This document shows, in pieces, positions 21,488-32,235 of a stretch of 64,000 nucleotides of DNA. The notes under the pieces are model-generated. The model saw only the letters and a program-made list of their open reading frames with translations, did no database searches and was not told the origin of the DNA. The stretch spans positions 525,520,475-525,584,474 of the forward strand of contig NC_081409.1 in NCBI RefSeq assembly GCF_030272615.1, in the 5' to 3' direction. The DNA comes from Cryptomeria japonica (taxonomy: Eukaryota > Streptophyta > Pinopsida > Cupressales > Cupressaceae). The translations under genes and the position numbers were made by a program. Each line of letters begins with the position of its first letter. The first letter of the stretch is position 1.

Positions 21488-23182
21488 TGACCCAAGAACT
21501 TGACTCCACCTCATTCATTCTATAATTTAAACAATTGCCTTCCTAAATAGTGAGCCAATGCTTGCTCCCCACCTCCCCTCCTTTCTATACTTGGGCTAAC
21601 CTATAGTGAGGGGGCCTCTCCCACTACAGATAGGCAGAGGTAGGGGTTAGCCACTTTCTCGAAATGCAATGTGGATCTATGGTCGAGCTAGGGCAGCTAT
21701 GATTTGAATGTAACAAGCTAGTGTTGAGTGTCTCATGACATGAACTAATTGTTGGAATCGACATTTACCAAATGCATACCCACTACCCCATTAAAGGCCT
21801 GCCCTTTCTACCACTGCAACCAACTATAGAGTAGGGAACTTTTACAATTTGGGACTGGCTTCCCCTCTTGGCTTTGGCCATGGTAGACAACTGCTTTAAT
21901 CCATACTGGAGTTTACCTAGAATATTTAGAAGGCCCTATAGATGGTACGGCACCCTATACATCAATGACCAGTTGTATTGAATGAGAGAACCAAATTGAG
22001 GAATTGAGCCAATTGATGATGAAGCCTCATATTTTTTTACTGGTATGACGACCATTAATCCAATTGATAAGCTTTTCTTAACACTCTATCTTGGATCCAG
22101 TAAGTAGTTCATTTTTGGAATGGAATGATTCATGGTGATATAGGATAGATAGATGGAGGCTATAGACCTAGTAACTGACTATAGACAATGACTTTAGATA
22201 CTATGCAGTAGCCTTGATTTCTCAATAATAGTTTGGTCCCAATGACAATCTATAACTATGGACATCCCTTATTTCTACCCCATAGGTATATGGGCGAATC
22301 ACTTGCTCTTTATTTTATGGCAAAGAGGCCTAGCCTATTGTCTTTAGTTCTCCTCTACCATGGTATTAAGTGGATTCACATCCAGTAATGGAGAAGCAGG
22401 AATGGCTAAATTCAAATAAAATAGATTCCCTTGCTATTAGAAAACTTGGCTGAAGTTGAATTAGTAATAAAGGTATTAATAACTGCCACTATAAAGGCAA
22501 GGTGATTTTTATGATTTCTTTTTGGCTCAATATTATATAGTTAAATCGAACTAATACAATATAAGTAAATGCATGATAACTTGAAGTTGTTTCTACTCCA
22601 TTTCTTTTTTATAATAAAATTATCTTTTGAATGTAATAGTATCACAAACAATTGTCAGAAAAGCAATTTAGCTTTTCTTCCTCCTTGCTCTTTACTAGAT
22701 ACTATTCGCAACATCTTTTCCATTCAATATTATTACGCTTTGAATCACACTCTAAGATTAACAAAATTGATATTAGCATTTCTATTGATCTTATAAATCT
22801 CTGTTTTTACTACCACATTATTTCTATGAATAAATAGGAAGAACATGAAGGAGATTTTTATAGCTTATAGAGCCAGAGGAAAGAACTCTATTCATTTCTT
22901 TTTGTTTATTCAGAAGTGAAAAAAATGATACTATTTTAATATAATGAAAAATGAACAGTTCCTTTATTTCCCATTGACCTTTTCTTATCTTTCTTGATTT
23001 ATGAATTCCAATCTATTTTCCACCAGTAGAATGACCAAAAACAAATGTCTAGTGCATTAATATAAGAATGTTTGGTACATCATAATTAAATTAGATGTTC
23101 ATAATTTATGAATTCGATTCTCTAGATATGAATCAACTCATGTTCCACGGATTTTTGGGATGGGGGGATGTGTTTCAGGGAT
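21488..23182. other. Non-coding, degenerate interval
   Basis: 1.7 kb with stops in all frames and no motif I recognise. Base composition is AT-rich from 22400 on. Confidence 0.6.
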
Positions 23183-23261
23183 GAGCAGACCAAGGGCCTA
23201 AATTTGGGGACAGCGGCAGGGGGGATTGCACATATACATATAGTACTTGAAAAATTAGTTA
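23183..23261. repeat. 79-bp direct repeat, left copy
   Basis: Starts GAGCAGACCAAGGGCCTA and ends GAAAAATTAGTTA. The right copy is 24043-24121, with two substitutions seen. The copies exactly bound a TG..CA insert. Confidence 0.9.
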
Positions 23262-24042
23262 TGTTGATTTTAAGTAATCAGATTAGCAATATAGAATGGA
23301 AAATCAGAATGCAAAGTAAATCATACACATAACACACATGTACCCTGGGAAAACCTCCCTCTTGGAGGAAAAAACCCAGCAACCAAAGATCTAGATTAGA
23401 CAATAACCAATTGAGTTTACAATGAGCTTCAACACATGAAGCTGTCAGCAAATATGCACAGAACCCTAGGGCAGATAGCAATCATAAACTTATCTGCAAT
23501 ACAACTGTTGCTGTGACAAGGAGGATGGCAGATTCAGGTTGCTGTCTACAAGATTGATCTGCTGTCATAAGGATGATGTTTCGCTGACCTTCAGATGATG
23601 TTCGCTGCCCCCTTTAGACCAGTTCGCAGTCCTTCAAGGGAGTTCGCTGTGCCTTGATAAGGTTCGCTGTCCTCTAAATGTAATTCGCTAACCTCTGAGT
23701 ATAATTCGCTGATCACAGAGAAGATAGGGATTGTATTTCCTGAATGTGTGTGTCAATGACATTAGCATAATATATATATATATATATGAGACTCTAGCCA
23801 TCAATTTGCTTTAGGTCAGCTAGGAGTCTAATTACAATGCAAGACATAAAGTGGCGCCAAAATCAAATAACCCCACACGTTAGGATAGGGCAGGGTTAAT
23901 CCACACGTTACATGAACCTCCTCACTTAGGGCATGTTAAACACAAGATGTTTAAGCTTTCTAAAGGTCGGCAGGGCTATACACACGCCAGGTGTGCTAGG
24001 TCGGCCCTAGAAAGGGCTCCGACCTAGCTACTTATAACAACA
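23262..24042. mobile_element. LTR-like insert with 79-bp flanking duplications
   Basis: 781 bp starting TGTTGATTTT and ending ATAACAACA (TGTTG/CAACA inverted ends), like a solo LTR. It holds a GGGAAAACCTCC...GGAGGAAAAAACCC stretch (23347-23376) of the kind seen in plant LTRs, a (TA)n run near 23770 and a degenerate TTCGCTG repeat array. The flanks are 79-bp repeats instead of the usual 5 bp. Confidence 0.65.
23578..23715. repeat. Degenerate TTCGCTG minisatellite
   Basis: Six to seven units of about 22-25 bp, each with (G/A)TTCGC(T/A) followed by variable CC/CTT-rich spacers, inside the LTR-like insert. Confidence 0.75.
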
Positions 24043-24121
24043 GAGCAGACCAAGGGCCTAGATTTGGGGACAACGGCAGGGGGGATTGCACATATACATA
24101 TAGTACTTGAAAAATTAGTTA
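24043..24121. repeat. 79-bp direct repeat, right copy
   Basis: Matches 23183-23261 over its full length apart from two substitutions, then diverges at once (TAAAAAGATG). Confidence 0.9.
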
Positions 24122-24374
24122 TAAAAAGATGTGTAAGGAATAATAATAAGAACTGTAAATGAAACTTTGCCACACTATGTAAACTTTACACTAAACATTA
24201 AAAACATGAGAATGATTGCGTTGAAATTTGAACATTACAATGGTGGGTAGCGTTTTGGAACTTTGGGAGTGAACCAAGAATAAGATAAGAAATGCAAATG
24301 AAATTTGGCATACTAAGTGAAGTTTAAACTAATAAACATAAAAAACATGGCAATGATTGCATTAACAATTAGAA

Positions 24375-24530
24375 TGGTGGGTGGAGGTTTGGGGTTAAGG
24401 GGCAGTGTCCCTTGTGGGGGTCTAGGGGCAGAACCCCAGCGGGGTCAAGTGGCAGCACCCCTTGCGGGGGTTTGGGGGTAGAACCCCTAGTGGGATCAAG
24501 GGGCAGTGCCCCTCATGGGGTGTGGGGTCA
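24375..24530. repeat. G-rich self-complementary repeat
   Basis: Four to five imperfect units of about 35-40 bp of the form GGGGCAGTGTCCCTTGTGGG / GGGGGTAGAACCCCTAGTGG. Each can pair GGGG with CCCC. A related piece is at 25300-25345. Confidence 0.75.
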
Positions 24531-25585
24531 ACAAGCACAAATAAGGCCTAGAAAACCTCACAAATCTTCATTATGAATGTCATTTTCACAAAAAATTCAC
24601 CATTGTTTATTTAGGGGTGGAGTTTCTAATTGGGGCGACGACGATTCTTGGGAGTTCTTGGGATAGTTAGGGAACTCCTAGAAGTCCCTGAGACATCCTA
24701 TCGTCCCTGATATCTCGACGGTGTCTTGGCAGCAGTGGCAGTGTGGTGGGGGGAGGGGAGGGTACGTTATCCATTTTTTGGAAAGTAAAAATTACAACTA
24801 TTCATTCAACAAAATATTCAATTAACAACCAAATATTCAATTATTTGGATAATCATCATAATTTCAAATAATTGAATTGAAAGGTTCACTTTAAAAATCT
24901 ACCTTGATATTCAACATTAAAATAACTAGTGTATTAATCAACCAATGAGTTAGGTTCACTTCTAATTTTCATTTACTTTTTTAAAGTACAGAATAATTAA
25001 GATAAAAAGGTAAGAATATTCTAGTAATTGGAATCGAAATTAGGTATTCATAATGTCAATTATTATTCCTCAACAAAAATTATGAAACTGAAGTATATTA
25101 TGTCTAATATTGTTATCTCTCGTCTTATTAGTAGCGAGATAAAGAAAAAGAAACCTATATCTAATACTATATATAGAATTCTGTCGTAGTCCTCAATCAT
25201 ATTTTCTGTTTCATCATAACAAATATTGAACCTAAAACTCATTGTGATAGGTATTTATTATTGTTTCTTATAGATATGTATACACTTGAGTGGACATCTG
25301 TTTGGGGACAGAGCCCCCTAGGGGGTCGAGGGGCAGTGCCTCTCACACATTCCCAATCCAAAATTAAGGCTTTTGAGACCACATGGACCTTCATGTGCTT
25401 ACCATTTTTCATAATTTTATCACCATGTTTTTTTCCAACATCAAGTACTCATTATTTCTAGTGTTAGAGATTTCAGGATGGAGGGATGGATTCTTGAGGA
25501 CAGCAAAAATTTCCAAAATTTCGGGGATGGCTGTATATAATAAATAAGTTTAAAGTTATTATATGTATTAATAAATATCAGAATT
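24531..25585. other. Non-coding interval
   Basis: No coding signal. AT-rich between 24780 and 25260, with the related G-rich repeat fragment near 25300-25345. Confidence 0.6.
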
Positions 25586-25690
25586 TACTCTCGTGGTTTG
25601 TAGTCCAAATGGTTAGGTCTTTATGAGACACACATAATGGTTGTAGGTTCGAGATCATGTCATCACAATGCATATAAATATCTCGATGCA
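25586..25690 (+). mobile_element. tRNA-derived SINE-like segment (candidate)
   Basis: TAGTCCAAATGG at 25601-25612 resembles a Pol III A box, and GGTTCGAGATC at 25646-25656 a B box, at about tRNA spacing. The rest does not fold as a tRNA by eye, so a SINE head or tRNA relic is more likely than a tRNA gene. No tail or target duplication was identified. Confidence 0.45.
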
Positions 25691-27614
25691 GATACAATGC
25701 TTAAAACATTATTATTTTTGAATTCATAAACAACAACAACAACAATACCACTACATGTGATAAATGTATAACAACACTATTGTAATTAAACTTCTTATCA
25801 ATATAAAAATGTTGAATTGTGTTACAACAGCATCACAAGCCAAATTTGAAATACAAAAGAGAAGGATATCAAAGGCATCTGGGTGTAGTTGGGTAATGAT
25901 GCCACTTGTCCAATTATCAGATTGGGCTGTAGCTTATCTCCCTCCACATGCCTTCAAGTGGTGTTCTTGAGCTAGATGATGTCTTCTGTGTTCCTAATTT
26001 AATGGAAAGTCTTCTTTTAGTTTCTTACATGACAAATCTATAGTTTATCATTGAATTTGATAGTCAGTGGGGGATCATTAGAAAACACAACCCTAAACAT
26101 AGTCAATTTTTGGCTAGAAGAGTTCAAGATGGTGGCCTATATAAGCTACTTGACTAAACTGTTTCTAAACATATCATGGAATCATTGATTGATTCTATGC
26201 ATGCATTAGAGAGGAGTATTAAAGAATACCGAGACAAATTTATTTCTGAACGATTCTCTCAGAAGAGGGAGTTGACCTTGATGACACTTTCACTCCTAGC
26301 TGCTAGATGATTCTCCCAAAAAGTTGGAGTTAATTTTGTTGAGGGTTTTGCTTCACCAATCAGAGATTTTGAGGTGCTTGGGTGGGACACTCATTAATCT
26401 AGATTGAAGAAGACTGATGCATGCACCATGAGTTTTGTCTTTCAGGATTGATGAGTGTTCCCTCAACTTGGGGTTTTCCAATTTTGGTGCAGATGTATTT
26501 TTTTCTTTGATAGATTATACTAGCTAATTCTTGCGGAGAGTCCCAAACAACCCATGATGTGGTGTGAGGAGAATTTGACCCATGAAGGATGAAGGAGGTT
26601 GGAAGCTTGTTGATGAAGTTTTCTTTGTGCTAGGGATCTACACGTTGAAGACAATGAAGAGATTTCAGACTATAGAAGGGAGTAGTGTGGAGGTTTATGT
26701 TTCTTTAGGTTCATAGATGGTCAACATGACGACAATTCTCCCAGTAGAGGGGATGTTCAAGATGTTGTGATAGTATCTTGGCTTGGTGAAGAACACCTTC
26801 TCAAAGAGGTAGTGCTAAAGTTTTACAGTTTTACTTATGTTGCTCTGAAGGTGTTCTTCCTTTAAGCAATGCGGCAGTACACTGCAGTTCTCCCGCAGCA
26901 CAATAGCATACTCAGCAGCAACATTGATCTGTATGCAGGTGTGTTGAAGGTGCAATCAAGAGCAGCATCAGCATCAGCATCAGCATGGCACAACAGTGAT
27001 GGCAGAGTTCACCTTGATTTTTGTGCATTTGAGATATTAGCATGGAGATGATGTAGTTTTATAGGAGGAGGCCCAATGATGTACGGAGCCTTCTTTGAGA
27101 TAAGCACTCAGTTAAACTCGAGTTATTTGTGGATGTAACTTGGTCTCAACTACTTTGATTAGGAGTTAGACTTATTAGATGTTAGACTAGGTTGATTGTC
27201 AGTTGAACTGAGTGTCACTATAGCAATTGTAAGCTTAATTTGACACCTTATCTAGTTTCTCTTGGTTAGATTCATGCTGCACTTGTCCATTTAAAGAGCA
27301 CATATTTTAATTTAATAATGATGCATATAGTCCCTTTTCTAAAATTTCACTCCAGTGCAGTCCATTTCTTTTCAGTTTTAATAGAAGACAGGTGCCCTAT
27401 TAAGAGTTTAGATCTGTGAATATTCGACATTCGTATTTTGATTATTTTGATTATTATGTGTTTGTAGAGTAGCATATCCAGATCTGCTGTTTTGTTTGGA
27501 GTTTTTCATTTTAAGCTCTGTGTAGTTAGGACTAAATTTCCTGAATGCAGAATCTTCTTTACCATGGTCTAAAAATTATCAAAAACCCTATATGATCATA
27601 GGCACACCCTATAC
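25691..27614. other. Non-coding interval
   Basis: About 1.9 kb of degenerate sequence. One short (GCATCA)n-like run lies near 26966-26990. No conserved frame. Confidence 0.55.
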
Positions 27615-28035
27615 CTTGGATTTGAAAATGGTGTTCCCACTCTAGTACCAGTTCTTGCACTTGTGTGTGTAGCTCCTGATGATTATATAGAAATTGATGC
27701 TGAATATGGTCTTACTGCTCCAGCACCAGTTCCTACACCTGTGTCTGTAGGTCCTGTTGATTATTTAGAAAATGGTGTTCACGCTCTAGCACCAGTTCCT
27801 ACACCTGTGTCCATACCTTGGATTTGAAAATGGTTTTCCCACTCTAGTACCAGTTCTTGCACTTGTGTGTGTATCTCCTGCTGATTATAGAAACTGATGC
27901 TGAAAATGGTCTTAGTGCTCCAGCACCAGTTCCTACACGTGTCTGTAGCTCCTGTTGATTATTTAGAAAATGGTGTTCACGCTCTAGCACCAGTTCCTAC
28001 ACCTGTGTCCATAGCTCCTGTTGATTATTTAGAAA
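27615..28035 (+). repeat. Two-level tandem repeat with Pro-rich coding flavour
   Basis: A unit with CTAG(T/C)ACCAGTTC(T/C)T(G/A)CAC recurs six times. A higher-order unit of about 205 bp starting CTTGGATTTGAAAATGG occurs at 27618 and 27822. In one frame the first block reads APAPVPTPVSVGPVDYLENG, suggesting a decayed Pro/Val repeat protein; the second block is out of frame with stops. No gene call is made. Confidence 0.7.
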
Positions 28036-30187
28036 CTAAATGTTGCTCAATTTAGTTTTCCAGCTCTAGTAATAAATACAACTCACGGGAGATACTTTTG
28101 TCAAAACACAATCTTGACAGAATCAACTTTGTTTGGTTTGAGACTTTTGGTGTGTGCTTTATAGTAGATAACTCATCCCTTAGTTGTTTATTAAACTGAA
28201 GTGTAGGATGTTTGGCTTTAACAAACAATGGTAATCTACAAGATCTTTTGATCCAAAATGAAACAGGAAAAGTCTTTTTTGAAGAATCAAGCGACCTTTG
28301 AATTACAACCTAGTGGCTTACTATAAGGGGAAAATGGATAATCTCGAATAATCTAAGTCTCAGACTCCTGCAAAGACTAAAATGCTAGGGAACTTCTGGT
28401 GTAGAGTGGAGTGAAAATTGGAGACATAAGAGGATCCAGAAAACAAATGATTACAAGGGGCATAACCAGAGCACACATTATAATATCGTCATCTCTGTAT
28501 TATGACATCTTTATATCCCCAATATGAAATCCTAACACCAACATAAGTCAATTATTGATTTCCTGACATAGGCATGGTCAAGTATATGGTTAACATGGTT
28601 TGGCTGTGTTGTTTAGGCAATCAAAGTACCCCGTGTGTTTGAAATCAATAAGAGATCCTTGTCTTCATAATGTCAACAACACCATGATTGTGGGTATAGA
28701 ATCAAGAGCAAAGAGTCAAGAGCAAGAGATCAAAATTAAGCCAAATCCAAGATCTCAGCCAGAGCTTGGACTCAAGAACCAAGTGCCAAAATTTTTGTAT
28801 CAAGAGAAATGATTATAACTATTGGGAGCATTCAGATTTTTACTTATGTAGGATAGTAACTTGTGGTTGGTAGTTTTGTCTCGCTTTTGTGAGCTTCTCC
28901 CTATATTTGAAGTTCTGACTCTCACCAATGTAGTCCTTTTTTTGGCACAGTTCATGATGTCAGATTTGGCTCTTTTTCAGTATGGTCCTTAATTTGTTTT
29001 ATTAGTATGCTTGAAATGCCTTTTCCATGATAAGTCAAATCAATGCAAGTGATGCAAACTCCACCTGCTCCTGCCCGTAGAATTTTTGCAAATTGCTATA
29101 TACAAATCTTTTGCAAGTTCATGCCCTTGACGATGGGTCATTTGGATTGTGAACGTGCACCATTGCTCCATAACCTCACAATCTTGTGAAGTATATGCAA
29201 TGGTTGGAATTGCAGAATTGAGGTGCAATAATGCAGTTTAGTGGACATTTTATGCCTTCATGCAATATTATGAGTTGCACATATGCTTCTGCATTCCTCA
29301 TTTCTGCAACAACCATATATATATTGGAATTGCAAACTTGCCATGCAACTATGCACAAGTTGCAAAATGCAATCTTGCTTCTGCATTCCGAAGTTTTGCA
29401 CTAAAGAACAAAAAAATAGAAGAGTGGAGTTGGAGGGCATACATGCATCTTGCAAACTCACCTAGCACTTTCAGATCACGTTTCCACCCCTTCCAACCCT
29501 GCCACATTATGAAGTGTTGGAAAAGTGGAGTGCCAATGCACATTTGCAAAAGGGGTGAAACGCTAACAATTTTCCTCATCTTGCATTTCTGCTATGCTTG
29601 CATATTGACATGAGGATTGCATGTGGACTTTTGCTAAGCTTATGCATATGCTCCCAAGTTGCAATTTGCACATGGACTTTTGAAGTTCACAAGTTTGCTT
29701 CCTTCACATTTGCAGCATCCCAACTCCACTTGGTATGACTTGCATGTGTGACACTCACCTCCACAAAAATGCCCAAAGTGCAAAAACCTAAAAGCATTTA
29801 ATGCATGCATGTGGATCAAGCTTATGTAAAACTTGCTCTTTTCTCCTCATTTTTTCATTTATTTAAATGTGATTGTGCCTTCCAAACACTCCTACACTCC
29901 TTGAAGACCCAACCATTGTGATAGATATCTCAACTTCTGTATGAGCCATCTCACCTGCAGATTCATCCATGTGTATACACAAGGTTTTTGGCTGGAAGCT
30001 ATTCATGCACATGTTAGTTAGGATATCATGACAGTCTGATTTAAGCATTCCCTTCTGTAGTCCTAGGTACTCATTTGTTTGTCTCATCCTTTTCACATAG
30101 TGTAAAAATGTACTTAGGATTTGAACAGTGCAATCACACACTTCCTCAATATACTCTTGTCATATTTGTGCTTAAAGGATAGTTTAC
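28036..30187. other. Non-coding interval with dispersed TTGCAA-rich repeats
   Basis: 29040-29740 is full of TTGCAA/ATGCAA words. A block at 29275-29370 (GGAATTGCAAACTTGCCATG) has a diverged copy at 30440-30535 (AGAATTGCAAATTTGCCATG). Open stretches here are short and repeat-driven. Confidence 0.6.
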
Positions 30188-30376
30188 TTATGCAAAATCT
30201 CTCACAATCTACACGTTGCTTGCTGCTCTGTATTCATAGTTTTCGAATTTGTGGGACCTTAGCCTCTTTGTGCACAATTGCTTATGCAAAATCTCTCTCA
30301 TGATCTACATGTTGCTTGCTGCTCTGTATTCACAGTTTTTGAATTTGTGGAATCTTAGCCTCTTTGTGCACAATTT
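30188..30376. repeat. Tandem duplication, 94-bp unit
   Basis: TTATGCAAAATCTCTC...TTGCTTGCTGCTCTGTATTC...GCCTCTTTGTGCACAATT at 30188 repeats from 30282 with few changes. Confidence 0.88.
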
Positions 30377-30878
30377 CTTGTGTTTGAAATAACTACATTT
30401 TGTGGCTTTATAGACCTCTTGGGCACACTTGCATAACTTGCAAATTGCATGTATACTTCTACATTTTGCATCTTTGCAATAGCCATACATACATCAGAAT
30501 TGCAAATTTGCCATGCAACTCTACAATATTTGTTAGTTGCAAACCTGCTTCCACTTGTTGCATTTCAGCATGATTGTGTCTTGTGAGTTTGCGAATCCCT
30601 CACACATCTTTGTAAACATTTGCATCTTACTTGCCTGCTTCTACACTTTGCAATCCTACAAAACTAAACAAAGCTCCTGCATACTTGTGCTACTTTTTCT
30701 TTGCTCATACTGTTGATGTGTTTTTTAGGCACATGGGAACACAAAATAAAATACCCAAAAGTATCTTATCCTCTCTTGAAAAAAGTTACTCAAATGCTGA
30801 AGATTTGCGTAAGGATCACTTTAGATAACTCCAAGGTTCTTGTATGTCAGGTCACGACGTGTAGATAAGCACAGTGGT

Positions 30879-31738
30879 TGATGTGATTATGCTGGAATCA
30901 CAAGGAGGACTTACATTGAATACTTGAATTGCTGGAACTTGATCATTTGATGTTGCAATCTGGTGATGCTTTTTATCCTAAACTAACTTTAGTTTGAAAA
31001 AAAGGGCAAAAGGGAAAGGGTTGAGGAACTCTATTATAATACTAAGAATGCAAGATAAGAGTGAATGATTCGATGGAATCCTATTGGGCGAGGTCTCACC
31101 ATCAAACTGAACAATTTAACACAATCTCAGGGTAATCTTCTAAGGTGCAATTCAAAGATGTTCAAATCATTACCATCAAGCATTGATCATCATTCAAGTT
31201 ATTGCATAAACAATGGACGTATAACGATTTGGAAGTTAAGCTCATATCATTCCAGTTGACCACACAAGGCACACTTACAATCAGCAAGAGGCTAGTGGTA
31301 TGGACTAAGCGGATTCCACACAAATGCATTCAACAAATTCCTCCATTCAATCTAATCAACATGAAAGCAAATGAGAAGTAGAAACCATGTAGCTTGTTGA
31401 AATAATGCATTTCACCATATCTTCAATGAAAAGAGTACTTCTATTTACAAGCCTTAGCAACAATTTCTTCTTCTCCTAATCTATTCTAAATTCTAACTTC
31501 TACTAAACTATTCTTGAGCTACTAACTATTCTATTACTATTTACTATTACTATTAGCCTTTACAAATGAAGAGCATGAGCTTTATATAGAGAGCTCATTA
31601 CAGTGAGTGGCCAAGATTGAATCTCCATCAATGGCCAAGATTTTACAATGAAACCCTAATTAGGGTTTGTTACAACAAACTCTATTCTGGCCAATAGAAA
31701 ACGAGGGTAGGTATTTGTTGTGACCATTTCACACATCG
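30879..31738 (-). mobile_element. LTR of a TGATGTG-family element (inverted copy)
   Basis: On the - strand it starts (T->C)GATGTGTGAAATGG and ends AATCACATCA. It contains an AACAAACCCTAATTAGGG block, a TATA-like CTCTATATAAAGC near 31582-31594, and a CACTAGCCTCTTGCTGATTG...GTGTGGTCAACTGGA block. These match, with divergence, the + strand LTR at 39341-40398. A purine-rich stretch precedes its start on the - strand (31739-31765), as a PPT would, so its internal region should lie to the right. Confidence 0.7.
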
Positions 31739-32235
31739 CCCCATTAGGAGGGGACCCCCTCTTTTTCTTGGGTTTTGCTTTCCCTTAGCTAGGTTTCTTT
31801 CTCTGTTTGCTAGGTGTTTTGAGTGAGTTAGTGGTCGTCTGGGCTAGGTAGATTAGGGTTTCTCTCAAAGATCTCATCCAGGGTTTCTTTCAAAGCTAAA
31901 TGTAACTTGGACTTGGGGAAGTCGTTTGTTGTCTACCTTGAACCCTAGGGTAATCTTAGAAGGATCTTACCTTTCAGGAGATTGAAGATGGATAAATTGT
32001 CCAAAAGAGATAAAAGTCTCAAGTTAGGGTAGGTCAGGGTTGTTGGTTTTCAAGTCAAAGTCTTGTCTTCCGTCAAGTTGGAGTCAATTAGGCAGAGCCA
32101 GTGGCAAAAGGAACATTTAGGAGGCGATTTTAGGAATTGTTGAGCGAATTGGCAAGGATATGGAAGGAGATGCATCAAAGGGTTGAGTCTAAGGCGAAGT
32201 CAAGACATTTTCAAGATGAATTAAGCCTAGAAGAG
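31739..32235 (-). other. Presumed 3' internal end of the inverted element
   Basis: On the - strand this segment ends in AAAGAGGGGGTCCCCTCC, then ATGGGG before the LTR start: a PPT-like composition. No coding signal. Confidence 0.45.

Noticed and set aside
25586-25690. Functional tRNA gene
   Set aside because: No credible cloverleaf, anticodon arm or acceptor pairing by eye; only the box-like words fit.
29260-29613. 117-codon + strand open stretch
   Set aside because: Lies in TTGCAA-rich repeat DNA, overlaps several antisense open stretches and has no motif.
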